The notes beneath the pieces are model-generated. The model ran no database searches. It worked only from the letters and a program-made list of their open reading frames with translations, and had not been told where the DNA came from. The position numbers and the translations under genes were made by a program. A stretch of DNA of 64,000 bases, from the NCBI GenBank assembly GCA_025360965.1, contig JANYBC010000037.1, positions 1-64,000 of the forward strand, written 5' to 3'. Within the stretch, counting starts at the first letter, position 1, and each line of letters begins with the position of its first letter. Positions 6,713 through 15,832 of the stretch are shown here, piece after piece. Origin of the DNA: Anaeromyxobacter sp. Lineage in GTDB: Bacteria > Myxococcota > Myxococcia > Myxococcales > Anaeromyxobacteraceae.

Positions 6713-7606
6713 GTGGGCGAGGGCCTCGCGCTGCCGGTGAAGCTGGGGTGGCAGGTGCTCCGCTTCGCCGGGCGGGTGGTGGCGTCCTTCCTCCGCAACC
6801 GCGGCATCCTCATGGCCGGGGGCGTCGGCTACAACGCGCTCCTCTCCCTCGTCCCCTTCCTCACGCTCACGCTGGCGGTGCTCTCGTCCTTCGTCGACGA
6901 GTCGCTCATCCTCGAGGCCCTGCGGCGCGAGCTGGCCTTCCTCCTGCCCCAGCGGGCCGAGGCCGTCATCGACGCGGCCCAGACCTTCCTCGCCCACCAG
7001 ACCGCCAACTCCGCGGTCTCGGTGGTCGCGCTCCTGGTCTTCAGCTCCCTCGCCTTCCGGATGCTCGAGGACGCGGTCCAGGCCATCTTCCACGCCTCGG
7101 GCCGCACGGCGCGCCGCCACGCCGTCCTCTCGGCGCTGCTCCCCTACCTGTTCATGGCGGTGCTGATGATGGCGATCCTGGCGCTGACGATCCTCTCGGC
7201 GTTCGCCGACTGGCTGGGCGGCTTGGCGTTGACACTCTTCGGGCTGGTGCTGCCCACCGGGGCCTGGGCCAGGCTGGGGCTGCGGCTGGCCGGCTTCGGA
7301 GGGCTGGTGCTCCTCTTCGCCGGGGTCTACAGCGTCCTGCCGGTGGGGCGCATCCCGCCCCGGCTCGCCCTGATCGGCGGGCTGAGCGCCGCCATCCTCT
7401 GGAAGATCGTGGGCGTGCTGCTCTCCTACTACTTCGCCACGCTCTCGATGGTGAACGTGCTCTACGGCTCGCTGGCGACCGTGGTGGTGGTGCTGCTGCT
7501 CCTCGAAGGGGCCTTCATCATCGTGCTGCTCGGCGCCCAGGTGATCGCCGAGCTGACGGCCAGCGCCGAGGCCGGGCTCCCCTGGTACGAGTCGCCGCGT
7601 ACCTGA
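6713..7606 (+). CDS. YihY/BrkB-family inner-membrane protein
   Basis: About 297 residues with six hydrophobic spans and the family hallmarks: a long first helix near GGVGYNALLSLVPFLTLTLA, then VFSSLAFRMLEDAVQAIFHA, and a C-terminal GSLATVVVVLLLLEGAFIIVLLGAQ. The family was once misnamed ribonuclease BN; its function is unresolved. GTG 6713 is chosen because GGAGAGGAG lies just upstream (6701-6709); an alternative GTG at 6686 overlaps the serA stop and adds nine residues. Proximity suggests co-transcription with serA, without obvious functional linkage. Confidence 0.82.
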   Translation: MGEGLALPVKLGWQVLRFAGRVVASFLRNRGILMAGGVGYNALLSLVPFLTLTLAVLSSFVDESLILEALRRELAFLLPQRAEAVIDAAQTFLAHQTANSAVSVVALLVFSSLAFRMLEDAVQAIFHASGRTARRHAVLSALLPYLFMAVLMMAILALTILSAFADWLGGLALTLFGLVLPTGAWARLGLRLAGFGGLVLLFAGVYSVLPVGRIPPRLALIGGLSAAILWKIVGVLLSYYFATLSMVNVLYGSLATVVVVLLLLEGAFIIVLLGAQVIAELTASAEAGLPWYESPRT

Positions 7607-7681
7607 CGAGCCGCTCGCGGGAGGCAGCTCCTCAACCTCCTCCTGGGCCGGCTGAGCGCCCGCGCCGGTCCTCGCCGGTCC

Positions 7682-8404
7682 TCAGGCCAGGTTGTGGAAG
7701 ACGCGCTGGACGTCCTCGTCCTGCTCGAGCGCGTCGATCAGCTCGAGGACCTCCTTGGCCTGCTCCTCGGGGAGCTCGACCGGGGTCTGGGCCACGTACT
7801 CCAGCTCGGCCGAGATGACCGGCAGCTTGCGCTCCTCCAGCGCGGCCTGCAGGCTGCCGAAGCTCTCGAAGGCGCAGCGGATCAGCAGCTGCCGCTCCCC
7901 CTTCTCGCCGGTCCCGTCGCCCATCTCCTCGAGGCCGTGGTCGATCAGCTCGAGCTCCAGGGCGTCCTGGTCGACGCCGTCGGGAGAGAGCCGGAAGACT
8001 CCCATCTTCTTGAACTGGAAGGCGACGCTGCCGCCGGCGCCCATGTTGCCGCCGTGGTTCTTGAAGCCGACGCGGACGTTGGCCACGGTCCGGACCAGGT
8101 TGTCGGTGGCCGTCTCCACCACCACCGCCACGCCGTGCGGGGCGTACCCCTCGTAGAGCACCACCTCGTAGGCCTTCTGGTCCTGGCCGGAGGCGCGCTT
8201 GATGGCGCCGTCGACCTTGTCCTTGGGCATGTTGAGGCCGCGGGCGTTCTGGATGGCCCGGCGCAGGGCCGCGTTGGTGTGCGGGTCGGGTCCGCCGGCC
8301 TTCACGGCGATGGCGATGTCCTTGGCGACGCGAGTGAAGGCCTTGGCCATCTTGTTCCAGCGCGCGAACATGGTGGCCTTGCGGGTCTCGAAGATGCGTC
8401 CCAT
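7682..8404 (-). CDS. yebC: YebC/PmpR-family translational or transcriptional regulator
   Basis: This 240-residue protein has the standard YebC layout. The N-terminal basic domain begins [20 protein letters not shown] and contains [16 protein letters not shown]. The middle domain includes [19 protein letters not shown] and [20 protein letters not shown]. The C-terminal domain ends in an acidic helix. Family members have been described as DNA-binding regulators and more recently as factors that help ribosomes through difficult peptides. The start has GGAAAGG upstream. Length matches the family. Confidence 0.92.
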   Translation of the reverse strand: MGRIFETRKATMFARWNKMAKAFTRVAKDIAIAVKAGGPDPHTNAALRRAIQNARGLNMPKDKVDGAIKRASGQDQKAYEVVLYEGYAPHGVAVVVETATDNLVRTVANVRVGFKNHGGNMGAGGSVAFQFKKMGVFRLSPDGVDQDALELELIDHGLEEMGDGTGEKGERQLLIRCAFESFGSLQAALEERKLPVISAELEYVAQTPVELPEEQAKEVLELIDALEQDEDVQRVFHNLA

Positions 8405-8457
8405 TGCTGCCTTTCCGGGTGGTGGATGATGCGAGGGAGGGCTCGACCAGCGACCGC

Positions 8458-8847
8458 CTAGGGCGGGCGGGGCGAGGCCTCGGCGGGCGGGGGCGGCGCG
8501 CTGCCGGTGGCCGGCGAGATGCCGAGGCTGGCCGGCAGGCTGCCGGCCGAGTTTGGCGTTCCGGCCTGAGCGGCCGACATGTCCTCGGGCCGGTTGGAGC
8601 AGAGGCCGCTGTTGAGGTTGCCCCCGACGCACTTGAACTCCACGGGCGCCTCGCAGAGACCGGTCTTCGGGTTGCAGACCCAGCCCTGGGTGCACATGGC
8701 GACGCAGCCGCCGTTGGCCACCGAGGCGCCCGCCACCACAGCGGCCAGGGCGGTGTTGATGGCGGCGGATTCCATGCCGTGGGGGGCCGAGGTCGTGCAA
8801 CCTCCCAGGGCCAGGAGCAGCAGCGCGGAGTGGCGGAGGCGAAGCAT
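8458..8847 (-). CDS. Small cysteine-containing lipoprotein, function unknown
   Basis: This 129-residue protein begins with a lipoprotein signal ending LLLALGGC (Cys 17). The mature part has several Cys in [21 protein letters not shown] and [13 protein letters not shown], consistent with periplasmic disulfides, followed by a Pro/Ala/Ser-rich tail. ATG 8847 is preferred over ATG 8853 because TACATT (8860-8855) lies so that transcription would start at 8848, making a leaderless message. A GTGACC 17 bases upstream could be the -35. I do not recognise the family. Confidence 0.65.
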   Translation of the reverse strand: MLRLRHSALLLLALGGCTTSAPHGMESAAINTALAAVVAGASVANGGCVAMCTQGWVCNPKTGLCEAPVEFKCVGGNLNSGLCSNRPEDMSAAQAGTPNSAGSLPASLGISPATGSAPPPPAEASPRPP

Positions 8848-8879
8848 CACCATCAATGTAGCCCGGCGGCGGGCCGCGG

Positions 8880-10499
8880 TCACCCCTGCGTCGGCGGGCG
8901 CGGCGCCGGGAGCCCGGCCCCGGCTGGGTTGACCGGGATGCCCGCCATGACGTGCTCGGCCAGCGCGGTGATGGTGAGGGAGGGGTTCACGCCAAGGTTG
9001 GCAGGGACCAGGCTCCCGTCGGCGATGTAGAGGCCGTCGTAGCCGAAGACCCGCCCCTGCGCGTCGCAGACGCCGTCGTCGATGGTCCGCCCCATGGTGG
9101 CGCCGCCGAGGATGTGGGCGGTGGTCGAGGTGTTGAGGATCACCTCGGGCAGCACGCTTCCGGGCGTGCCGCCGATCTTCTCGGCCATCTTCTCCGCCAG
9201 CAGGTTGGCCAGCGGCATGAACGTGGGCGGGCGGGGCCCGGAGCGAACCTCGCTGGAGAGTCCCCAGCCCCAGGGGCGCCGCCGCAGGGTCAGCCGCATG
9301 AAGTTGCTGACCGGCTGCATCACCAACAGGATCGAGGTGCGGCGCGCCCAATCGATGGGAGAGTGGGCGCGGAGCGCCTGGATGGGGTGGCGCACCATGG
9401 TGCCGAGCCAGCGCAGCCAGCGCGGCCAGGGCGGTCCACCCCCGACCAGCACGGTGGTGAGCAGCGACATGAAGTCCTGCCGGGCTCCGTAGCGGACCAT
9501 CTCGACGTGGGTGTCGTCGTCCGGATGGATGCCCGAGGTGATGGCGATCCCCTCACTGTAGTCGACCTCGCTCCCCCGGGCCTTGACCCCCAGCAGCGCC
9601 TCGCTGTTGGTCCGCACGTAGTTGCCGAGCTGCCGGGAGAGGCGGGGCAGGCTGCCTCGCCGCTGGCAGTCGAGCAGCAGCTTGACCGTCCCGAGCACGC
9701 TGCCGGCCACCACCACCCGCCGCGCCGTGAAGGTGCGGCGGCGCTTGAAGATCCGGTCGGTGGAGCGCACGGTCCGCACCTGGTAGCCGCCATCCTCGAG
9801 CGGACGCAGGTCCTCGACCAGCGTCTCGGCGTGGATGGTCGCGCCGCGCCGCTCCGCCAGCCAGAGGTAGTTCTTGTCGAGCGTGTTCTTGGCGCCGTGG
9901 CGGCAGCCGGTCATGCACTCGCCGCAGTGGAGACAGCCGGTCCGCTCCGGCCCCTCGCCGCCGAAGAAGGGGTCCGGCGCCGTCTGGTTGGGCTGGCCGA
10001 AGTAGACGCCGACCGTGTACGTGCCGAAGGTGTGGCCGCGGCCGGTGGTCTCCTCGACCACCTGGCGGAGCAGCTCGTCGGCCGGGAAGACCTTCTGGGC
10101 CTCGACCACGCCCAGCATGAAGCGGGCGGTCCGGTAGTGGGGCGCCAGCGCTGCCTTCCAGTCGATGCCGGCGGGCCAGCGCGGATCGTCGAAGACCCGG
10201 TCGGGCGGCGCCAGCAGGGTGTTGGCGTAGACCAGGCTGCCGCCGCCGACGCCGGCGCCGTGGAAGATCAGGACGTCGCGCAGGAGCGTGATCTGCTGGA
10301 TGCCGTAGAGCGCCAGCTTCGGCATCCAGAGGTACTTGCGGACGTTCCAGTTGGTGGCGGCGAAGTCCTCGCCGCGCCACCGCTTGCCCATCTCGAGGAC
10401 GCCGACCCGGTAGCCCTTCTCGCTCAGCCGCAGCGCCGAGACCGCCCCGCCAAAGCCGGAGCCGATGATCAAGCAGTCGTAGTCGAACGCCGAATCCAT
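8880..10499 (-). CDS. GMC-family FAD oxidoreductase (cholesterol-oxidase-like)
   Basis: This 539-residue flavoprotein has an N-terminal FAD dinucleotide fold ([20 protein letters not shown]), the GMC signature [17 protein letters not shown], and a C-terminal block [15 protein letters not shown] followed by [19 protein letters not shown]. The internal [20 protein letters not shown] cysteine cluster is characteristic of the cholesterol oxidase/sterol dehydrogenase branch of this superfamily. It probably oxidises a hydroxyl on a sterol-like or other hydrophobic alcohol; substrate is unproven. GGAGGG precedes the ATG. No twin-arginine signal is present, so it is cytoplasmic. Confidence 0.85.
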   Translation of the reverse strand: MDSAFDYDCLIIGSGFGGAVSALRLSEKGYRVGVLEMGKRWRGEDFAATNWNVRKYLWMPKLALYGIQQITLLRDVLIFHGAGVGGGSLVYANTLLAPPDRVFDDPRWPAGIDWKAALAPHYRTARFMLGVVEAQKVFPADELLRQVVEETTGRGHTFGTYTVGVYFGQPNQTAPDPFFGGEGPERTGCLHCGECMTGCRHGAKNTLDKNYLWLAERRGATIHAETLVEDLRPLEDGGYQVRTVRSTDRIFKRRRTFTARRVVVAGSVLGTVKLLLDCQRRGSLPRLSRQLGNYVRTNSEALLGVKARGSEVDYSEGIAITSGIHPDDDTHVEMVRYGARQDFMSLLTTVLVGGGPPWPRWLRWLGTMVRHPIQALRAHSPIDWARRTSILLVMQPVSNFMRLTLRRRPWGWGLSSEVRSGPRPPTFMPLANLLAEKMAEKIGGTPGSVLPEVILNTSTTAHILGGATMGRTIDDGVCDAQGRVFGYDGLYIADGSLVPANLGVNPSLTITALAEHVMAGIPVNPAGAGLPAPRPPTQG

Positions 10500-10568
10500 T
10501 GGCCCTCCGCGACCTTGCGCCACTCTCCGGACCAGTGGACGCGGTCGCCGCGCGCCGGTCAAGTCATT

Positions 10569-10587
10569 CCGACCCGCAAGGGGTCGG
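10569..10587. promoter_or_regulatory. 7-bp hairpin upstream of the tandem paralog pair
   Basis: CCGACCC and GGGTCGG enclose the loop GCAAG. It sits in the 200-base gap between the divergent GMC gene and the paralog pair and could be an operator or leader hairpin. The rest of the gap shows no clear -10/-35 and no credible gene. Confidence 0.3.
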
Positions 10588-10699
10588 GTGAGCGCCCGAT
10601 GCCCATCACCGGACTCAAAGGAGGCTTGCACCGGAACACGCCCAATGGTGGCGGACGCCGCCGAGGAGCAATGTCTGTTCCAGGAAAGGGGAGAACACC

Positions 10700-11110
10700 A
10701 TGACGACCTACAGCGGAAACCAGCAGGTGAAGAGCGGTTACTACCTCTCGACCAGGAGCTTTGCCGTGGAGGTCATCGGCGACCAGGGCGGCACGCTGCC
10801 TGGCGACACCACCACCCGGTACCTGGCCGTCCCGTTCCCGGCGCTCCTGGCCATCGCACCGGTGGTCGGGCTCGGCTTCGTCCTCTCCCTCCCGCTGGTC
10901 GGCTTCGCGCTGGTCGGCTACGCCTTGGTCCGCCGGGTCAGCGGCCACGTCTCGGAGCGGGCCGGCGCCCTGGCTGCCACCGTGGCCCCGCCGCAGGCCA
11001 CCGGCGCCGCCTACCTGGGCGGCCGCGAGGGCGAGAAGAAGAACGACGAGGTCTCGCCGGAGATCGAGAAGCTGGAGAAGGAAGTCTCCGACCAGCGCAA
11101 GGATTCGTAG
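10700..11110 (+). CDS. Unrecognised membrane protein, first of a tandem paralog pair
   Basis: This 136-residue protein has no signal peptide. Residues 1-45 are polar and strand-like (GYYLSTRSFAVEVIGDQG). Two adjacent hydrophobic stretches follow (PFPALLAIAPVVGLGFVLSL and VGFALVGYALVRRV, residues about 46-80). The C-terminal part contains APPQATGAAYLGGREGEK and a charged helix SPEIEKLEKEVSDQR. GGAAAGGGGAGA precedes the ATG. It is co-directional with and very similar to the next gene, clearly a duplication. I do not know the function; the layout suggests a small membrane-anchored protein with a cytoplasmic or periplasmic coiled tail. Confidence 0.75.
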   Translation: MTTYSGNQQVKSGYYLSTRSFAVEVIGDQGGTLPGDTTTRYLAVPFPALLAIAPVVGLGFVLSLPLVGFALVGYALVRRVSGHVSERAGALAATVAPPQATGAAYLGGREGEKKNDEVSPEIEKLEKEVSDQRKDS

Positions 11111-11172
11111 CACCACCACCCGGTCGCGGCAGGCGCCTCGACCACCAGACCACGCACCACGGGGAGCACACC

Positions 11173-11580
11173 ATGAAGACCTACCAGGGCAATTCCAAGG
11201 TGAAGAGCGGCTACTACTTCTCGACCAGCACGCTGGCGGTCGAGGTCATCAGCGAAGAGGGCGGTCGGCTGCCGGGCGCCGCGACCACCCGCTACTACAG
11301 CGTCCCCTTCCCGCTGCTCTTCCTGGTGATCCCGGTGGTCGGGCTGGCCTTCCTGATGTTCCTCCCCTTCATCGGCTTCGCCCTGCTCGGCGTGGCCTTG
11401 GCCCGCGGCGTCACCGGGCGGCTCCACGAGCGGGCGGGCGCGCTCGCCGCCACCATGGCCCCGCCGCAGGCCACCGGAGCCGCCTACCTGGGCGGGCGCG
11501 AAGGGGAGAAGGAGAACCAGGAGGTCTCCCCGGAGATCGAGAAGCTGGAGAAGGAAGTGGCCGAGAAGCGGAAGGGCTAG
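11173..11580 (+). CDS. Unrecognised membrane protein, second of a tandem paralog pair
   Basis: This 135-residue paralog of the upstream gene shares the KSGYY..ST opening, TTRY..VPFP, two hydrophobic spans (LLFLVIPVVGLAFLMFLPFI and GFALLGVALARGV), and an almost identical APPQATGAAYLGGREGEK plus EVSPEIEKLEKEV tail. Conservation is highest in the tail and lower in the membrane spans. GGGGAG precedes the ATG 62 bases after the first copy ends, so both are probably on one transcript. Retention of both copies hints at a hetero-oligomer, but this is speculation. Confidence 0.75.
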   Translation: MKTYQGNSKVKSGYYFSTSTLAVEVISEEGGRLPGAATTRYYSVPFPLLFLVIPVVGLAFLMFLPFIGFALLGVALARGVTGRLHERAGALAATMAPPQATGAAYLGGREGEKENQEVSPEIEKLEKEVAEKRKG

Positions 11581-11673
11581 TGTCGCGGCGGCCCAGCCGC
11601 CAGCCAGGCCGCGGCGTCACCGGGGACGATTCCGGTGGCGCCGCTCTCATTCCGGGCACTAGTCTACCCCTCC

Positions 11674-12216
11674 ATGGCGAACCAGCCTGCACCTCCACCC
11701 GGCCAGCCGGCGACGGCCACCCCCTACCGCGACGAGATCATCATCTCCTGGCCCGAGCTGCACCGGGACGCCCGCTACCTGTCGCGGGTGCTCCATGGGC
11801 TGGGCGACTGGAAAGGGATCATCGCCATCACCCGCGGGGGGTTGGTGCCGGCGGCGCTGGTGGCCCGCGAGCTGGAGCTGCGGCTCATCGACACCGTCTG
11901 CGTGGTGAGCTACGAGCAGGGGAGCGCCGGCGCCGCCGACAAGGCGCAGGGCGAGCTGCGCTGGCTCAAGGGTGTCGAGGGGGACGGCGACGGCTGGCTG
12001 CTCATCGACGACCTCGTCGACACCGGCCGGACCGCCCGCGCCGTGCGCGAGCGGCTCCCCAAGGCCCACTTCGCCACCCTCTACGCCAAGCCGGCCGGGC
12101 GGCCGCTGGTCGACACCTTCGTCAAGGAGTTCCGGCAGGAGAAGTGGATCTACTTCCCCTGGGACATCGACTACACCTTCGTCTCGCCCATCCGCCAGCA
12201 GCGCGACCCGCCCTGA
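11674..12216 (+). CDS. gpt: Xanthine/guanine phosphoribosyltransferase
   Basis: This 180-residue type I phosphoribosyltransferase has the PRPP-binding loop LLIDDLVDTGRTARAV. Its C-terminal stretch (KAHFATLYAKPAGRPLVDTF, then WIYFPWDIDYTF) closely follows bacterial Gpt. It would convert xanthine or guanine plus PRPP to XMP or GMP. The start at ATG 11674 leaves out a non-conserved upstream extension; TAGTCT at 11660-11665 suggests a near-leaderless transcript. The next gene is only 26 bases away and begins a nucleoside ABC transporter, so uptake and salvage appear coupled. Confidence 0.9.
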   Translation: MANQPAPPPGQPATATPYRDEIIISWPELHRDARYLSRVLHGLGDWKGIIAITRGGLVPAALVARELELRLIDTVCVVSYEQGSAGAADKAQGELRWLKGVEGDGDGWLLIDDLVDTGRTARAVRERLPKAHFATLYAKPAGRPLVDTFVKEFRQEKWIYFPWDIDYTFVSPIRQQRDPP

Positions 12217-12242
12217 AGCGACGCCCCGAGGACCGGCAGCGC

Positions 12243-13784
12243 GTGACCGCCCCCAGGCTCCAGCTCGAGCAGATCTCCAAGCGCTTCGCCGCGGTGGTCG
12301 CCAACGACCAGGTCTCGCTCTCGGTGCAGCCGGGGGAGATCCACTCGATCCTCGGTGAGAACGGCGCCGGCAAGTCGACGCTGATGAAGATCATCTACGG
12401 CGCGCTCCGCCCCGACGCCGGCCGCATCCTCTGGAACGGTGAGCCGGCGCAGATCCGCAGCCCGCAGGAGGCCCGTGCGCTCGGCATCGCCATGGTCTTC
12501 CAGCACTTCTCGCTCTTCGACACCCTCTCGGTGGCCGAGAACGTCTGGCTGGGGATGAGCAGCTCGATCTCGCTCCAGCAGGTGAAGGACGGCATCCGCT
12601 CCAAGACCGCCGAGTACGGGCTGGAGCTGGAGCCGGAGCGGGTGGTCCACACCCTCTCGGTCGGCGAACGCCAGCGCGTCGAGATCGTGCGGGCCCTGCT
12701 GGCCGAGCCGCGCCTGCTGATCCTCGACGAGCCGACCTCGGTGCTGACGCCGCAGGCGGTGGAGAAGCTCTTCGTCACCCTGCGCCAGCTCGCCGCCACC
12801 GGCTGCTCCATCCTCTACATCAGCCACAAGCTCGACGAGATCCGCGCCCTCTGCCACCAGTGCACCGTGCTGCGCGGCGGCCGCGTCACCGGCAGCTGCG
12901 ACCCGACCGTGGAGAGCAACGCCAGCCTCTCGCGGCTCATGATCGGCGCCGAGCCGCCGCGCCTGGTGCACCGGGAGGCCACGCCCGGCCAGCTGGCGCT
13001 GCGGGTCAACGCCCTCTCGCTGGAGAAGCTCGATCGCTTCGGCACCGACCTCCACGAGGTCTCGCTCGACCTGCGCGAGGGGGAGGTGGTCGGCATCGCC
13101 GGGGTCTCCGGCAACGGGCAGCAGCAGCTGCTGGCGGCCATCTCCGGCGAGGACCCGCGCGCCCCCGATGCCGCCATCGAGCTCTTCGGCCAGCCCATCG
13201 GGCGGCTGCGGGCCGGGGCCCGCCGCAAGCTCGGGCTCCACTTCATCCCCGAGGAGCGGCTCGGCCGCGGCGCGGTGCCGACCCTCTCGCTGGCCCACAA
13301 CATGCTGCTGACGCGCAATGAGTCGCTGCGCTTCCTCGGCTGGATCGACCGGCAGGCGCTCAAGCACCAGACCGCCTCGATCATCGAGCGCTTCAAGGTC
13401 AAGTCGGGTGGGCCCGGGGCGGTGGCGCGCAGCCTCTCCGGTGGCAACCTGCAGAAGTACATCGTGGGGCGGGAGATCGACGCGGTGCCGAAGGTGCTGG
13501 TGGTGGCCCAGCCGACCTGGGGCGTCGACGTGGGGGCGGCGGCCCAGATCCGCGCCGAGCTGCTGGCGCTGCGCGACGCCGGGACCGCCCTGCTGGTGGT
13601 CTCGGAAGAGCTGGAGGAGCTCTTCGAGATGACCGACCGGCTCCACGTCATGGCGCGGGGACGGCTCTCGCCCTCCATCGGCACCAGCGCCGCCACCGTC
13701 GAGTTGATCGGCGAGTGGATGAGCGGCCTGTGGCCCACCGGGCCGGAGGACGGGCCGGGCGCCTCGATCGGTGAGTTCCCGTGA
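12243..13784 (+). CDS. BMP-type nucleoside ABC transporter, double ATPase
   Basis: This 513-residue protein contains two ABC modules, as in sugar and nucleoside importers of the RbsA/NupO type. The first has Walker A GENGAGKST, signature LSVGERQRVEIVRA and LLILDEPTSVLTP. The second is degenerate, with Walker A-like GVSGNGQQQLL (no GKS/T), LSGGNLQKYIVGRE and VAQPTWGVDVG, where the Walker B Glu is replaced by Gln. Such asymmetry is usual in this family. It starts at GTG 12243. Its stop overlaps the GTG of the first permease (GTGA), so the subunits are translationally coupled. Confidence 0.9.
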   Translation: MTAPRLQLEQISKRFAAVVANDQVSLSVQPGEIHSILGENGAGKSTLMKIIYGALRPDAGRILWNGEPAQIRSPQEARALGIAMVFQHFSLFDTLSVAENVWLGMSSSISLQQVKDGIRSKTAEYGLELEPERVVHTLSVGERQRVEIVRALLAEPRLLILDEPTSVLTPQAVEKLFVTLRQLAATGCSILYISHKLDEIRALCHQCTVLRGGRVTGSCDPTVESNASLSRLMIGAEPPRLVHREATPGQLALRVNALSLEKLDRFGTDLHEVSLDLREGEVVGIAGVSGNGQQQLLAAISGEDPRAPDAAIELFGQPIGRLRAGARRKLGLHFIPEERLGRGAVPTLSLAHNMLLTRNESLRFLGWIDRQALKHQTASIIERFKVKSGGPGAVARSLSGGNLQKYIVGREIDAVPKVLVVAQPTWGVDVGAAAQIRAELLALRDAGTALLVVSEELEELFEMTDRLHVMARGRLSPSIGTSAATVELIGEWMSGLWPTGPEDGPGASIGEFP

Positions 13785-14854
13785 TCCGGCTCGAGCCGCG
13801 CGCCACGCCATCGACGGCGATGAGCCTCCTCTCGCCGGTGATCGCCGTGGTGCTCACCGCCGTGGTCGGCGCCGCGCTCTTCGCAGCGCTCGGCAAGGAT
13901 CCGCTCTCTGCGCTGCAGGTCTTCTTCCTCGAGCCTTTCCACGGCACCCGCGCCCTCACCGAGCTGGCCCTCAAGTCGACCCCGCTCATCCTCATCGCGC
14001 TCGGGCTGGCGCTCTGCTACCGCTCCAACGTCTGGAACATCGGCGCCGAGGGGCAGTTCCTCATGGGGGCCATCGGCGGCGGCGGGCTGGCGCTCTGGGT
14101 GACCACCGAGGCGATCCCCATGAGCCCGTGGGCCTTCTTCCCGCTGGTGATCGTGGCCGGCGCCCTGGCCGGCGCCGCCTGGGCCGGGGTGGTGGCGCTG
14201 CTGCGCGATCGGTTCAACGCCAACGAGATCCTGACCAGCCTGATGCTGGTCTACGTGGCCAACTACTTCCTCTCCTGGCTGGTCTTCGGTCCCTGGAAGG
14301 ATCCCGACGGCTTCAACTTCCCGCAGACGGTCTCCTTCGCCAGCCAGACCGAGCTCCCGCGGGTCATCCGCGGCATGCGGCTCCACTGGGGCTCGGCGGT
14401 GGCGCTGCTGGCGGCCGGCGGGATGTGGCTCTTCCTCTTCCGGACCTTCGCCGGCATCCAGCTGCAGGTCGGCGGCCCGGCCCCGGCGGCGGCCCGCTAT
14501 GCCGGCTTCTCCTCGCACGCCGCCATCTGGACCACGCTGCTCACCTCCGGGGCGCTGGCCGGCGTGGCCGGAGCCTTCGAGGTGGCTGGCCCCATGGGGC
14601 AGCTCACCCCGCACGTCTCGACCGGCTACGGCTTCACCGCCATCATCGTGGCCTTCGTGGGGCGGCTCCACCCGCTCGGCTGCATCCTCGGCAGCGGCGT
14701 GCTCTCCATGTTCCTGATCGGCGGCGAGCTGGCACAGTCGCGCATCGGCCTCCCCTCGGCCCTCTCCGGCGTCTTCCAGGGGGTGCTGCTGCTCTCGCTG
14801 CTGGCCTGCGACACGCTCATCCACTACCGGCCGCGCTGGAGCGGGACCCGATGA
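13781..14854 (+). CDS. Nucleoside ABC transporter permease, subunit 1
   Basis: This 357-residue inner-membrane protein is of the branched-chain/RbsC-type permease superfamily, NupP-like. It has about nine hydrophobic spans and the family core LALCYRSNVWNIGAEGQFLMG with the EAA-like motif near YGFTAIIVAFVGRLHPLG. It pairs with the next permease to form the pore. The start is GTG 13781, overlapping the ATPase stop, and its own stop overlaps the next start (ATGA). Confidence 0.9.
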   Translation: MIRLEPRATPSTAMSLLSPVIAVVLTAVVGAALFAALGKDPLSALQVFFLEPFHGTRALTELALKSTPLILIALGLALCYRSNVWNIGAEGQFLMGAIGGGGLALWVTTEAIPMSPWAFFPLVIVAGALAGAAWAGVVALLRDRFNANEILTSLMLVYVANYFLSWLVFGPWKDPDGFNFPQTVSFASQTELPRVIRGMRLHWGSAVALLAAGGMWLFLFRTFAGIQLQVGGPAPAAARYAGFSSHAAIWTTLLTSGALAGVAGAFEVAGPMGQLTPHVSTGYGFTAIIVAFVGRLHPLGCILGSGVLSMFLIGGELAQSRIGLPSALSGVFQGVLLLSLLACDTLIHYRPRWSGTR

Positions 14855-15771
14855 ACGATCTGGCCCTGCTGGTGGCCGCCACCCTGGCGGCCGGAACACC
14901 GCTGGCGCTGGCCGGCATGGGGCTGCTCGTCAACGAGCGGGCCGGCGTGCTCAACCTGGGGGCCGAGGGGCTGATGCTGGTGGCCGCGGTGGCCGGCTTC
15001 GCCACCGGCTTCACGACCGGGAGCGAGCTGCTGGCGCTCATCGCCGGGGCGGCGGCCGGGGCGATCGGTGCCGCCATCTACGGCTGGCTGGTGATCTGGC
15101 TCAACACCAACCAGTACGCCACCGGCCTGGCGGTCAGCCTCTTCGGCTCCGGCTTCTCGGCCTTCGTCGGGATCGGCTTCGTCGGCAAGAAGCTGGAGGA
15201 GAACCCGGTGACCGGCGTGCCGCTGCTGCGCGACCTCCCGGTGCTCGGGGTGGCGCTCTTCAGGCAGCACTGGACCATCTACGGCGCGGTGGCGCTGGCC
15301 GGTGGCGTGGCCTGGTTCCTCTACCGGACCCGGGGCGGCCTGATCCTGCGCTCCATCGGCGAGTCGCCCAGCGCCGCGCACGCCCTCGGCTACCCGGTCC
15401 GGCGCATCCGGCTGGTGGCGGTGGTGGTGGGCGGCGCGCTCTGCGGCCTGGCCGGCGCCTACCTCTCGGTCATCTACACGCCGCTCTGGGTGGAGGGGAT
15501 GGTGGCGGGGCGCGGCTGGATAGCCCTGGCGCTCACCACCTTCGCCACCTGGCGGCCGGCCCGGATGCTCTTCGGGGCCTACCTGTTCGGGGGTGTGACC
15601 ATGCTGCAGCTCTACCTGCAGGCGGCCGGCGTCCAGGTCCCACCCGAATTCATGAGCATGCTCCCGTACCTGGCCACCGTGCTGGTTCTGGTCATCATCT
15701 CGCGAAACCCGCTCTGGATCCGGCTCAACATGCCGGCCTCGCTCGGCAAGACCTTCTTCCCCGGAAGCTGA
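14851..15771 (+). CDS. Nucleoside ABC transporter permease, subunit 2
   Basis: This 306-residue NupQ-like permease has the corresponding conserved block VNERAGVLNLGAEGLMLVAA and a second block VEGMVAGRGWIALALTTFAT that contacts the ATPase. About eight hydrophobic spans are visible. Its ATG shares bases with the stop of subunit 1. The order ATPase, permease, permease, binding protein differs from Bacillus nupNOPQ, where the binding protein comes first. Confidence 0.9.
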   Translation: MNDLALLVAATLAAGTPLALAGMGLLVNERAGVLNLGAEGLMLVAAVAGFATGFTTGSELLALIAGAAAGAIGAAIYGWLVIWLNTNQYATGLAVSLFGSGFSAFVGIGFVGKKLEENPVTGVPLLRDLPVLGVALFRQHWTIYGAVALAGGVAWFLYRTRGGLILRSIGESPSAAHALGYPVRRIRLVAVVVGGALCGLAGAYLSVIYTPLWVEGMVAGRGWIALALTTFATWRPARMLFGAYLFGGVTMLQLYLQAAGVQVPPEFMSMLPYLATVLVLVIISRNPLWIRLNMPASLGKTFFPGS

Positions 15772-15832
15772 CGTTTTGGGGTAGACCGCAGCATCGGCTG
15801 TTTCCACGTTCACCAGAAGGAGCACCGCAGCC

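Noticed and set aside
8952-10703. 583-codon plus-strand frame opposite the GMC oxidoreductase
   Set aside because: Same shadow effect; the minus-strand frame has all FAD and GMC motifs.
10599-10703. 34-residue upstream ORF whose TGA overlaps the ATG of the first tandem paralog
   Set aside because: No ribosome-binding site or recognisable sequence, and the gene itself has a strong GGGGAG. Coupling is possible but unsupported.
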